DNA of 36,619 nucleotides from Verrucomicrobiota bacterium (GTDB taxonomy: Bacteria; Verrucomicrobiota; Verrucomicrobiia; Chthoniobacterales; UBA10450): NCBI GenBank assembly GCA_003218135.1, contig QHNQ01000149.1:1-36619 (forward strand), in the 5' to 3' direction. Position numbers and translations under genes: made by a program. Below the pieces are notes generated by a model. The model searched no databases. It was given only the letters and a program-made list of their open reading frames with translations, and had not been told where the DNA came from. Shown here piece by piece: positions 15,593 through 24,542 of this stretch (its first letter is position 1; each line of letters begins with the position of its first letter).

Positions 15593-17919
15593 GCCGGCTC
15601 TCCCACGATTTCTACTTCCGTCTCCAATTCGATGCCGCGCTTTGACCTCGCAGTCGCCTTGATCTTTTCGATCAATTCGAGCATTTCCGCCGCCGTAGCG
15701 CCGCCGTCGTTCACTATGAAATTGCCGTGCACGTCCGACACCCGCGCATTTCCGACGCGCGAATTCTTCAGACCCAATTCATCCACCAGTTTTCCCGCTG
15801 GAATGCTGTCGGGATTCTTAAAAATGCAACCTGCGCTCTTCGCAATTGGCTGTGTCGTACGCCTTTTCTCCTGCGATTCTCGCAAGCGACTATCGATTTT
15901 TGCACGCTCAGCCGGGTCCGCATGGAACGTCGCTGAGATCGCAAAATTATTTTCGAGCAACGGAAATCGTCTGTAAAAGACCTCCAGTTCATTTCGATCT
16001 TTCACATACGCATTGCCTTCGCTATCGAGATAACGAATGCGCACGACGTTCTCGAAAGTTTCTGATCCCATTGCGCCGGCATTCATGCGCAACGCGCCAC
16101 CGACTGCGCCCGGAATCCCTTCCATCCATTCGAGTCCGCCGAGATTTGCGCCCCGTGCCGCGTAAGCAACTTCCCTCACTTTCACGCCCGCGCCCGCGGT
16201 AATCTCACAACCGTTAACCTCGATTTTGTCGAAATCGCCGCCGAACGGATGAACCACGACACCACGGATTCCTCCATCGCGCACAAGAAGATTTGACCCG
16301 CGACCCATTGCGAAAAGCGGCAGGTTTTCAGCCCGGCAAAAGCGAATCAGCTCGGCAAAGGCTTTCTCGGTCTGGGGCTCGATCCAAAATTGCGCAGGGC
16401 CGCCCACGCGCAGCGTAGTGTGTTTGGAGAGCGGCTCGTAAAGACACACGTCAGCTTCTTCGCCCACCACCGCCTTCAACTTTTCAGCAATGACAAGGTC
16501 AGCCGCCAAAGCTGACAATTGCTCGTGAATATTCCCGGCACCAAGACTCAGAACGAGATCGCCGATATCGAGGGCGTTGCCAATCTGACAATGCACGTGT
16601 TCTAACCTCGCCTGATAACTGGCAGAGCGATGCCCGTGCTTGAGAAGTTCATCGACAATCGTCTGTCCGCTAATGCCCGGAATTGGCGCCTCGCTTGCAG
16701 GATAAACATCGGTCACCACAACCCGGTCCGCGTCGTCGAAGGCGCTGCCAAACTCGCCGCGAAGTGCTTTCGTGCGCGAATAGCGATGGGGTTGAAACAT
16801 CGCCAGCACTCGTTTGCGGCCAGTCGCTCGCGCAGTCTTTAATGTGGCCCGAATCTCGGTTGGATGATGTGCGTAATCGTCAACAAGCAGAAAGCGTTCG
16901 CTCTCATATTTGATCTCGAACCGGCGCCGCGCATGCTCGAACTTACGAAGCGAAGCTGCGATTTTTTCAAACGAAATTCCAAGCTCGATAGCGAGCGCGA
17001 TCACGCCCAGGGCATTGTGGACATTGTGCGGGCCAGGCACGTTCAACACCGCTTCGCCGAGTTTTTGTTCGCGAAAATAAACACAAAAATCTGAGCCAAA
17101 AGCGCGCAACTTCACATCCGCGCCTCGGTAATCGGCTTTATCAGAGAAACCGAACGAAATTGCGTCTTTGCGGCTTCCGCATAGCCGCGCGCTGTTCAGG
17201 TCATCGATGTTATAAAGAATTTTCCCGCTGGTCTGCTCGATGAGTTGAGCAAAGACTTTTTCGATGGCGGCGAGATCAGAGTAAAAATCGAGATGTTCTT
17301 CCTCGATATTTAGGATCAGGCAGTACTCCGGATGGAAGCAGCGCAAGGTACCGTCGCTTTCGTCACCTTCAGCAACGAAATATTTGCCGCGCGGATCCCA
17401 GTGCGCGTTCGTTCCGAGAATTGGAATTTCGGCACCGACATAATAGGACGGATGCAATCCACCTTCTCGCAGAACGTGTGCTGTCATTGCTGAGGTTGTT
17501 GTTTTGCCGTGCATTCCGGCGATGACGATGCCGCGCTTCGCGCGCATGATTGCAGCCAGAGCTTCCGCACGGCGCACGACCGGCTTACCCGAAGCGCGCC
17601 CACTTACGAGTACCGGATTGTCGTTTTTAATGGCGGAGGAAAAAACAACCAGCTCGGCGGCATCAGCCTCTTCCGGGCGATGCTGCTCATAAAAGTGCAG
17701 ACCGAGGCGCTGCAATCGATCTGTTTCCATGGTGGTGACCTTGTCTGAGCCGCTCACCGTGTGGCCAAACTCAATCAGAAGCGCAGCAAGACCGCTCATA
17801 CCGCTTCCAGCTACGCCAACGAGATGGATGCGGTGACGTTCCTGCGTCAGGAATCGCTGCAAATCGAGCGACTCCACGCGATCGGCGGCCGCACCGCGTT
17901 CTTCAGAGGCGAGCTTCAT
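15589..17919 (-). CDS. murC/murB: MurC-MurB fusion: UDP-MurNAc--Ala ligase / UDP-MurNAc dehydrogenase
   Basis: A two-domain protein of 776 residues from ATG 17919. The N-terminal part (about 1-470) is MurC: a Rossmann GVAGSGMSG, the ATP loop GMHGKTTTSA and HRYSRTKAL. It adds L-Ala to UDP-MurNAc. The C-terminal part (about 485-776) is MurB: FAD motifs GRGSNLLVRDGG and WMEGIPGAVGG. It reduces UDP-GlcNAc-enolpyruvate. The MurB catalytic motif reads SAGCIFKNP, with Cys698 (codon at 15826-15828) in place of the usual Ser. The fusion places two consecutive steps in one chain. The start overlaps the murG stop by 17 bp. A longer reading from 17964 adds 15 basic residues and is less likely. Confidence 0.93.
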   Translation of the reverse strand: MKLASEERGAAADRVESLDLQRFLTQERHRIHLVGVAGSGMSGLAALLIEFGHTVSGSDKVTTMETDRLQRLGLHFYEQHRPEEADAAELVVFSSAIKNDNPVLVSGRASGKPVVRRAEALAAIMRAKRGIVIAGMHGKTTTSAMTAHVLREGGLHPSYYVGAEIPILGTNAHWDPRGKYFVAEGDESDGTLRCFHPEYCLILNIEEEHLDFYSDLAAIEKVFAQLIEQTSGKILYNIDDLNSARLCGSRKDAISFGFSDKADYRGADVKLRAFGSDFCVYFREQKLGEAVLNVPGPHNVHNALGVIALAIELGISFEKIAASLRKFEHARRRFEIKYESERFLLVDDYAHHPTEIRATLKTARATGRKRVLAMFQPHRYSRTKALRGEFGSAFDDADRVVVTDVYPASEAPIPGISGQTIVDELLKHGHRSASYQARLEHVHCQIGNALDIGDLVLSLGAGNIHEQLSALAADLVIAEKLKAVVGEEADVCLYEPLSKHTTLRVGGPAQFWIEPQTEKAFAELIRFCRAENLPLFAMGRGSNLLVRDGGIRGVVVHPFGGDFDKIEVNGCEITAGAGVKVREVAYAARGANLGGLEWMEGIPGAVGGALRMNAGAMGSETFENVVRIRYLDSEGNAYVKDRNELEVFYRRFPLLENNFAISATFHADPAERAKIDSRLRESQEKRRTTQPIAKSAGCIFKNPDSIPAGKLVDELGLKNSRVGNARVSDVHGNFIVNDGGATAAEMLELIEKIKATARSKRGIELETEVEIVGEPA

Positions 17920-18836
17920 GAGTCGTATATTTCTCCATCGTCGTAGCCACGCGCCCAGCCGCATCTTTCGGCGCGAGACGGGAACAATTCACAGCCATTT
18001 GCTGGAGGCGCTCTGGGTCCTGGATCAATTCGCGAATCTTACGCGCGAGCAATTCACCTGAGACCTCTGACTCTTTGAGGAGAATCGCCGCTTCAACGCG
18101 AGCATAAATTTCTGCGTTGCGCGTCTGATGATCGTTGGTCGCGTAGGGAAACGGGATCAATATGCCGGGTAATGAAAACGCAGCGAACTCAGCCAGACTG
18201 GCCGCTCCGGCTCGCGCGACAACGACATCGGCGGCGCTGTAAGCTTCTTCCATTCGATGATGAAAAGCGGCGATGTACGCAGAGATATTTTCACGACGAT
18301 AATTGTCTGAAACCAAACGCTCATCCCGCGCGCCCGAAAGATGGATCACCTGCAGCCGTAGACCTTGCAGGAATGGCAGCGATTTGATTAGCGCCTGATT
18401 GATTCCGCTGGCGCCCTGGCTGCCCCCCATCACAAGCAACGTCGGCACATCCTCTTGAAGTCCGAGCTTTCGGCGAGCATCCAGCCGGTCCAAGCGCACT
18501 AATTCTGTCCGCACTGGCGTGCCTGTCACTTCCGTATGCGATTTTGGAAAAAACGGCGCGCACTCCTTGAAGCCCAGCATGACGGCCTGCACCATCCGCG
18601 CCCTTATAAAACCGGCGAGCAAAACCAAAGAGCGCTGGAGAAAACGCCGAAGGCAAGCCAATCGTAGGTAATTTTTCGACCCGGAAATTTGTGCGCCCGG
18701 AAAGCGCCAGCGCGTCAATATCCTTTTCGGAAATTAACAGCATCACTTCGTGGCCGCGATCACACAGTACTTCGGCCACCGCGATGCCCGGGAAAAGATG
18801 GCCGCCTGTTCCGCCGCATGCGATCACTGCATTCAT
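17903..18836 (-). pseudogene. murG: murG, disrupted by an out-of-frame internal deletion
   Basis: MurG is the peripheral glycosyltransferase making lipid II from lipid I and UDP-GlcNAc. The N-terminal part is read from ATG 18836: ACGGTGGHLFPG, then LPTIGLPSAFSPALFGFARRF. The C-terminal part is in another frame from about 18,605 to the stop at 17903: EVTGTPVR, LVMGGSQGASGINQAL and DVVVARAGAASLAEF. Joined, they give about 313 residues against roughly 355-365 for the family. The block that normally carries the GMGG loop and the HE-N acceptor-site region is absent at the junction (about 18590-18612). About 55 codons are missing and the frame changes. Both halves are otherwise well conserved, so this is either a recent lesion or, more likely for an essential gene, an assembly error. 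Confidence 0.85.
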
Positions 18837-18876
18837 GAGCCGCTGCTCCGACTGGTTTGACGTGTCCGACTCATAG

Positions 18877-20019
18877 CTAAATCCGTGGCGTCACTCTGGC
18901 GTGCATCGCGGCGCGTTTCATCTGCGGCGGTTCAAGAATGCCCTGCCGATAAATGTTCAGCAACAAACCGATGCCGAACATGCACGCGACAAGGTTAGAA
19001 CCTCCGTAGCTGATAAACGGCAGTGGCAGCCCCTTGTTTGGAAGCAGAGACGTGGTCACGCCGATATTGACGGCGGCCTGAAGAGCAACAAGCGAAACAA
19101 CGCCGCAACCCAGGAGCAAACCGAAACGATCTTTCGCGTGCAGCGCAATCATGACGCCGCAAACAATTATCACTACGAATAAAAAAACTACCAGGAGGCT
19201 AACGCGCAGACCAAGCTCCTCACCAATAATTGGAAAAATAAAATCCGTGTGCGCGTAAGGCAGATAAAGCATCTTCTGTCGACCGTTGCCCAAGCCAAGC
19301 CCTTCCATTCCGCCACTGCCCCAGGCGATCAACGCCTGCATCTGTTGCAAACCAGCATCTTCCTTGAAGTTTTGCGGATGGAGAAACGCGGAGAGTCGCC
19401 CCATCCGTTCAGAGATTTGGGTTGCAACAACTAGAAGAGATCCCAGAGCAGCGAGCGACGCCGCGCCAAGCCACAAAGGATTTGTTCCGGCAACGAACAT
19501 GACGACAAACGCGGTTGTTCCGATCAAAGCCGTTGTTCCCAAGTCGACTTCGCCCAGCACAAGTGCAGCTGGCAGGCTGAGAATTGCGAGCGGAAGAACA
19601 AATCCAAAAAGCAGCTTGTGGTTCGGTTGTTCGTATCGCGCGAACCATGAAGCGAGGAAAAAGATCGCGGCCAACTTTCCGAGTTCCGATGGCTGAAAGG
19701 TAATTGGACCCCAGCCGACCCAGCGACGCGATCCGTTCAAGCGCATGCCGATGTGCGGCACATAACAAAGCGCCAAAGCCACTAGCGCCAACGCGAACCA
19801 AAGCCACCATGTCCGCTGCCAAAAGTGATAATCGATCAGCGCCGCAATGATGCAGACTAGAAGTCCAATCCCAAACCAGATCGCCTGTCGCTTAATAAAA
19901 AAATAAACGTCTCCATGGCTATCACGCGCATACGCGCTCGTGCTAAAAAGCATGACGATTCCGATTACGAGTAATCCCAGTACTGCGAGAAAAAGGATGT
20001 AAGCGCTCTTACGATGCAT
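18877..20019 (-). CDS. ftsW: Septal peptidoglycan polymerase FtsW (SEDS family)
   Basis: A polytopic SEDS glycosyltransferase that polymerises lipid II at the septum together with the FtsI transpeptidase. The 380 residues have about ten transmembrane segments. SEDS signatures are present: NGSRRWVGWGPITFQPSE after the third or fourth helix, the loop with YAHTDFIFPIIGEELG, and PLPFISYGGSNL near the C-terminus. The position between murD/LysM and murG argues for FtsW rather than RodA. Forty bp separate it from murG. Confidence 0.95.
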   Translation of the reverse strand: MHRKSAYILFLAVLGLLVIGIVMLFSTSAYARDSHGDVYFFIKRQAIWFGIGLLVCIIAALIDYHFWQRTWWLWFALALVALALCYVPHIGMRLNGSRRWVGWGPITFQPSELGKLAAIFFLASWFARYEQPNHKLLFGFVLPLAILSLPAALVLGEVDLGTTALIGTTAFVVMFVAGTNPLWLGAASLAALGSLLVVATQISERMGRLSAFLHPQNFKEDAGLQQMQALIAWGSGGMEGLGLGNGRQKMLYLPYAHTDFIFPIIGEELGLRVSLLVVFLFVVIIVCGVMIALHAKDRFGLLLGCGVVSLVALQAAVNIGVTTSLLPNKGLPLPFISYGGSNLVACMFGIGLLLNIYRQGILEPPQMKRAAMHARVTPRI

Positions 20020-20068
20020 AGCTACGCTGTAAGCCTTTGCGCTGTACCGCTGCTGTTGCGCCGCGCCT

Positions 20069-20641
20069 TCATTGGTTGGCCTTCTTGGTTTTCGTTTTTG
20101 TCGCTCTAGCAGGAATCAACAGCTTTTGGCCGATCTGCAACCTGTGCGGGTCCTCGATATGGTTCAGAGAGATCAGATCGTCGTAAGCGGCGTTAAGTTT
20201 CTTTGCGATTGTAACGGGATTGTCTCCCTTCTTGACAATGTAAGTCTTTCCAGAAGACGGAGACGTCCTGGCGTGTTCTTCCCTCGCAGGTGAATATGAA
20301 GGTTTCGCATCGTTGCGTGGCGCGCTCTGCTTTTGTGGGGCCACTGCTCGTGCCTTGGCAACGTCCGCGCGAACTGGCGTTGCGGCCGTCTCAGCGAGGT
20401 TCTTCTCCGTGTCAGTCGACGTCGTCGGTACGAATGACGTCTCGCGCGTCTTGATCGCGTTGAATGCGATGATTCCTGAAACGGCAACCACGTGCAAAAG
20501 CAGAACTATCATTAACGCCCGCGACAACTTCATGTTTGGTTCGGGGATGTCGTCGAAATCGATTCCGCCAGAAGTAGCCGACGCACGGCGGGCCGCTGTG
20601 GCCAGCAGTTTTTTATGTCTGAAGAGTTGCGGGATTTTCAT
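20069..20641 (-). CDS. LysM-domain membrane protein within the dcw cluster
   Basis: A 190-residue bitopic protein. It has a basic cytosolic N-terminus (1-38), one transmembrane segment (about 41-62), a Ser/Thr/Ala/Pro-rich periplasmic linker (65-130), and a C-terminal LysM domain (about 133-178) with the typical YIVKKGDNPVTIAKKL start and an IGQKLLIPA end. LysM binds N-acetylglucosamine in peptidoglycan, so it probably anchors or senses nascent septal wall. Its ATG overlaps the murD stop by 4 bp and ftsW follows 49 bp later, so it is expressed with division genes. It is not one of the standard dcw genes. The division role is inferred only from position. Confidence 0.85.
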   Translation of the reverse strand: MKIPQLFRHKKLLATAARRASATSGGIDFDDIPEPNMKLSRALMIVLLLHVVAVSGIIAFNAIKTRETSFVPTTSTDTEKNLAETAATPVRADVAKARAVAPQKQSAPRNDAKPSYSPAREEHARTSPSSGKTYIVKKGDNPVTIAKKLNAAYDDLISLNHIEDPHRLQIGQKLLIPARATKTKTKKANQ

Positions 20642-21981
20642 CGCTCTCCTTTGGGAAGGGCCTGCACGAGCGCGCGAAATTGATCGCCTCGGTCGGCGTA
20701 GCTCTTAAACATGTCAAAGGACGACGTACCCGGGGAAAATAGAACCATGTCACCCGGTCTTGCGCTGGCATGTGCTCGCTCCACTGCGTCGGCCAGAGAA
20801 TTTGCGATTTGCGATTGAACCGCGCCGTTCCACGAACGCCTGATGCTTTCGGCCATTTCGCCAATCAAGATCGTCGATTTGACCTTCTCCTTCACGAGCG
20901 ATCGAAGTGCATCAAAGCTAAAACCTTTGTCCTTCCCGCCTGCAATGAGGATGACTGGCTTGCTTTGCGCACGCAGCGCCTTGTCGACTGCATCGAGGTT
21001 CGTCGCCTTGGAATCGTTCACGTATTCAACTCCGCTGAGTTCGCGCACAAATTCGCAGCGGTGCGGACGTGGCTCATACACGCGCAGCGGCGGCACCATT
21101 TCGCCGAATGGCAATCCGCGCGCCATGCCGCCCGCGAGTGTCGCCATTAAGTTTTCGATGTTATGCAAGCCGCGCAGTTTTGTGTCTGCGAGTCGCAGGA
21201 CCTCTTCGCCGTGGTAAACGATCGCGCCTTGTGAGACGCGAAAGTCTGCTTGATCGGTATACGCACTAAAGGTGGTCTTGCGAGGTCGAACCGCGGGCAG
21301 CTTTTCGATGGCATTTACGACTGACACATCGCTTGCGGTTTGATTTTCGAAAATGCGCAGTTTGGCCGCGCGGTAATCAGATACGGAGCGATACCGGTCG
21401 AGATGATCGGGGGCGAAGTTGAGCCAGAGGCTGATGGATGGCCGAAACGTTCGGATGGCTTCCAGTTGGAACGAGCTCACTTCAACTGTCAGCACATCGA
21501 ATGCTTGCTTCTCGTGCGCTACTTCGGATAGCGGTTTGCCAATGTTTCCGCAGGCAATTGTTCGCTGACCGCAGGCGTTCAACATTTGAGCGAGCAATTC
21601 GGTCGTTGTTGTTTTTCCGTTCGTACCCGTAACCGCAATGACGGGAACCTTGCAGAACTGCCAGCCGAGCTCGAGCTCGCCGATGGTTTCGATTCCGCGC
21701 GACAAAAAATTGCGTGCCAATGGAGAAGCCGGATCGATGCCCGGACTCAAAACGGCCAATTGATATGCGCCTGAATCTTTATCGGCAGCAGCGCCGCAAA
21801 TCACACGCACGCCGTGTGCTTGCAGATTGTCTATGGTCGATTTGAGTAAGTTCGTCTCCTCTGCGCTATCGAGCACCGTGACCTCTGCGCCCTCAGACCT
21901 CAGCAGAAGGGCCGCAGCGCTGCCGCTCAATCCTGCACCAAGAACCGCGACCTTTTGGTTGTCGTAGCGTCCGCTCTTCAT
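20638..21981 (-). CDS. murD: UDP-MurNAc-L-alanine--D-glutamate ligase
   Basis: A cytosolic Mur ligase adding D-Glu to UDP-MurNAc-L-Ala. The 447 residues show an N-terminal Rossmann motif LGAGLSGSAAALLL, the ATP loop VTGTNGKTTTTE, a central NFAPDHLDRY, and the C-terminal INDSKATN-type segment (here YVNDSKATNLDAV) followed by GGKDKG and LFSPGTSSFDMF. All fit MurD rather than MurC/E/F. It overlaps mraY (4 bp) upstream and the LysM gene (4 bp) downstream, a sign of translational coupling. Confidence 0.96.
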   Translation of the reverse strand: MKSGRYDNQKVAVLGAGLSGSAAALLLRSEGAEVTVLDSAEETNLLKSTIDNLQAHGVRVICGAAADKDSGAYQLAVLSPGIDPASPLARNFLSRGIETIGELELGWQFCKVPVIAVTGTNGKTTTTELLAQMLNACGQRTIACGNIGKPLSEVAHEKQAFDVLTVEVSSFQLEAIRTFRPSISLWLNFAPDHLDRYRSVSDYRAAKLRIFENQTASDVSVVNAIEKLPAVRPRKTTFSAYTDQADFRVSQGAIVYHGEEVLRLADTKLRGLHNIENLMATLAGGMARGLPFGEMVPPLRVYEPRPHRCEFVRELSGVEYVNDSKATNLDAVDKALRAQSKPVILIAGGKDKGFSFDALRSLVKEKVKSTILIGEMAESIRRSWNGAVQSQIANSLADAVERAHASARPGDMVLFSPGTSSFDMFKSYADRGDQFRALVQALPKGER

Positions 21982-23078
21982 CTTAGTTTCAGAGTCGCTA
22001 AGCCAAGCAAGGCGAAGATGATTGACAGAATCCAGAATCGAACAATCACGGTGCTTTCCTTCCAGCCGGTTAGCTCGAAATGGTGATGTAGTGGAGACAT
22101 CATGAAAAATCGCTTACCAGTGAGTTTGAAACTCAACACCTGGACAATCACTGAGACGGCTTCGATCACGAAAACGCTGCCGACGAGCACTAAAAGCAAC
22201 TCCTGCTTACAACAGATCGCGACGACGCCCAGCATGCCGCCGATCGCGAGTGATCCGGTGTCTCCCATGAAAACTTTGGCTGGATAGCAGTTAAACCAGA
22301 GAAAGCCCAGGCCAGCACCGATGAGCGCTGAGCAGACAACTGTCAGCTCCCCGGCGAATGGATAAAACGGGACCTGCAGATATTCGGCAATGCGGAAATT
22401 GCCGGCCGCGTAAGAAAGCAATGCATATGCAAATGCCACGGGGATGGTGCAACCGATTGCCAAGCCATCCAATCCGTCAGTGAGATTCACTGCGTTGGAT
22501 GAACCAACAATGACCAGCGCAAAAAACACAAACGTGAACCAGCTCATGTTCGCAATAACCGGCGCCTTCACAAAGGGTACGTACAGAGAGCGCGCCTGGA
22601 CTTCCAACAACGGATTCGTGAGGAAAACGGCGGTGATAATTGCTGCGAGAGCGATTTGACAAACGAGTTTGATGCGGCCGCTGATGCCGGCGGACTTTTT
22701 CTTTGTGACCTTGAGATAATCGTCGGCAAAGCCGAGGACTCCGAGATAAATCATGCTGAACAGAGCCAGCCAAACGAATCGGTTGTCGAGGCGAACCCAC
22801 AGAAGACTCGACACAAAAACGGCTCCGATCACCAGCACGCCTCCCATGGTAGGCGTGCCTTGCTTGACGCCATGCAGCTCGGCAAGCCGGTGAACTTCCG
22901 CTGCTCCGCGAATCGGTTGTCCCAGCTTAAGGGCGGTTAGTTCTCGAATGACGGCGTTTCCAAACATGAGTGTCATCAAAAAGGCCGTAACGGCTGCGGC
23001 AATAGCGCGGAAAGTGACGTAGAGGAAAACATTGAACCCGATGAACTGATCGCTTAGGTGATGGAGGTAGTACATCAT
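21978..23078 (-). CDS. mraY: Phospho-MurNAc-pentapeptide translocase
   Basis: An integral membrane enzyme transferring phospho-MurNAc-pentapeptide to undecaprenyl phosphate, giving lipid I. About ten transmembrane segments are present. Motifs are FADDYLKV with the Asp pair, NAVNLTDGLDGLAIG, and the histidine motif PLHHHFE near the C-terminus. The ATG at 23078 overlaps the murF stop in an ATGATG context and gives 366 residues, the usual length. The longer reading from 23135 would add 19 residues that overlap murF and contain no membrane segment. Confidence 0.95.
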   Translation of the reverse strand: MMYYLHHLSDQFIGFNVFLYVTFRAIAAAVTAFLMTLMFGNAVIRELTALKLGQPIRGAAEVHRLAELHGVKQGTPTMGGVLVIGAVFVSSLLWVRLDNRFVWLALFSMIYLGVLGFADDYLKVTKKKSAGISGRIKLVCQIALAAIITAVFLTNPLLEVQARSLYVPFVKAPVIANMSWFTFVFFALVIVGSSNAVNLTDGLDGLAIGCTIPVAFAYALLSYAAGNFRIAEYLQVPFYPFAGELTVVCSALIGAGLGFLWFNCYPAKVFMGDTGSLAIGGMLGVVAICCKQELLLVLVGSVFVIEAVSVIVQVLSFKLTGKRFFMMSPLHHHFELTGWKESTVIVRFWILSIIFALLGLATLKLR

Positions 23079-24499
23079 GGTGAGGTGACGAATGGTCCTC
23101 CTTCCCGCCGCTGCGGCGCGGCGAGCGAATAACAAAGCGCGAAATGCCCGATCACTTCCTCCGTTCGAGCGGCGCGGCTGCCCTTGATCAGAACAAGATC
23201 TCCAGGCTGGACCATCTGACTCAAGAGTTCTGCAGCTTCCGATGTCGATTTTACAACGGCCGTGCTTTGTAATCCGGCCTGTCTTGCGCCGTCAGCAATC
23301 GCGGCGGCCACGTCTCCGATAGCGATCAACTTATCAATCTTTAACGCGGCCGCAGTTTCGCCCACCTCGCGATGTCCCCGCTCGGATTCCTCGCCTAGTT
23401 CAAGCATTTCACCCAACACGGCGATGCGTTTTCCGTCGGCGTCGAGTTCAACCAACGTGCGCAACGCTGCCTTCATTGAATCGGGATTTGCGTTGTAGCT
23501 GTCGTCGAGAAATTGCACGCCAGCTATGTCTTTGATTTGTAAACGGGCTTTCGTGAGCGGCGCAGCAGTGAGGCCCGCGGCGCAATCTTCGAGCGAGACA
23601 CCGAATATGCGACCAGCGGCGACTGCCAAAAGCGCGTTTTGCACCATATGCAGCCCAGGCACAGGCAATTGCGCGCGACAGCGATGCGCGCCTTCCAGAA
23701 TCGTGAAATCTGTTCCCGTTCCACTCTGGCTAATTTCGTCGGCTCGAATCATGCCCGCGGTGATGCCGGCCAAAATCACTTTCCCGCGCGCGCGAGCCGC
23801 GATCGTCTTGGTAAATGAATCGTCCGCATTCAGAATCACTCTCCCGTTGGCGCCCACCGCTTCTGCAAGCGCGCCTTTCTCCTCGGCAATTTTTTCACGC
23901 GAGCCCATGAATTCGATGTGCGCCACGCCTATATTTGTAATGATCGCTACGTCGGGAGCCGCAAGTTGCGCCAATGCCGCAACTTCGCCGGGGTGATTCA
24001 TGCCGATCTCCCAGACAGCGACCTCGTCCTGCGACGTCGCCTCCAACATCGTCCGGGGGAGGCCGACATGATTGTTGAAATTTCCTTCTGTTTTCGTGAC
24101 TCGAAACCGGCGGGCAAGCACTGCTGCTGTAAAATCCTTTGTGCTCGTCTTGCCATTGCTTCCAGTGATCGCGACCACGCTCAAAGTGAGCGATCTCCGG
24201 TAATTCGCAGCGAGTTCCTGGTACGCTTTTAAAGTATCTTTTGCTCGGATGAGCGCGAAATCCTCCCGGACTTTCCCGCTCCAATTGGAGTCGAGGATTG
24301 CTCCGGCTGCACCAGTGTTTGCGACCAACTCAACGAAATTGTGTCCATCGAAATTTTGACCACGCAACGCGACGAATAGTTCGCCGGGCTTGAGTGTGCG
24401 CGAGTCGGTACTGACCTTGTTTACGCGAACAGAAGTGTCTCCTGAAAAACCTGAGGCGCCAGCCAACTTTGCAACTTGAGAAATCGTCAGCGGGTCCAT
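23075..24499 (-). CDS. murF: UDP-MurNAc-tripeptide--D-alanyl-D-alanine ligase
   Basis: A cytosolic Mur ligase adding D-Ala-D-Ala to the UDP-MurNAc-tripeptide. From ATG 24499 it has 474 residues and begins MDPLTISQVAKLAG, as MurF proteins do. Motifs are VSTDSRTLKPGELFVAL, the ATP loop ITGSNGKTSTKDF, NNHVGLPRT, LDDSYNANPDSM and LVLIKGSRAARTEEV. The open frame reaches back to 24658 inside murE, but that extension is unlike the family. The last 20 residues after the ARTEEV helix are a non-conserved, Arg/Pro-rich tail. A 43-bp gap separates it from murE. Confidence 0.95.
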   Translation of the reverse strand: MDPLTISQVAKLAGASGFSGDTSVRVNKVSTDSRTLKPGELFVALRGQNFDGHNFVELVANTGAAGAILDSNWSGKVREDFALIRAKDTLKAYQELAANYRRSLTLSVVAITGSNGKTSTKDFTAAVLARRFRVTKTEGNFNNHVGLPRTMLEATSQDEVAVWEIGMNHPGEVAALAQLAAPDVAIITNIGVAHIEFMGSREKIAEEKGALAEAVGANGRVILNADDSFTKTIAARARGKVILAGITAGMIRADEISQSGTGTDFTILEGAHRCRAQLPVPGLHMVQNALLAVAAGRIFGVSLEDCAAGLTAAPLTKARLQIKDIAGVQFLDDSYNANPDSMKAALRTLVELDADGKRIAVLGEMLELGEESERGHREVGETAAALKIDKLIAIGDVAAAIADGARQAGLQSTAVVKSTSEAAELLSQMVQPGDLVLIKGSRAARTEEVIGHFALCYSLAAPQRREGGPFVTSP

Positions 24500-24542
24500 G
24501 GCGGTTGAGGGAAATTCGATCGGTGCAAAGTGAACGGAATCA

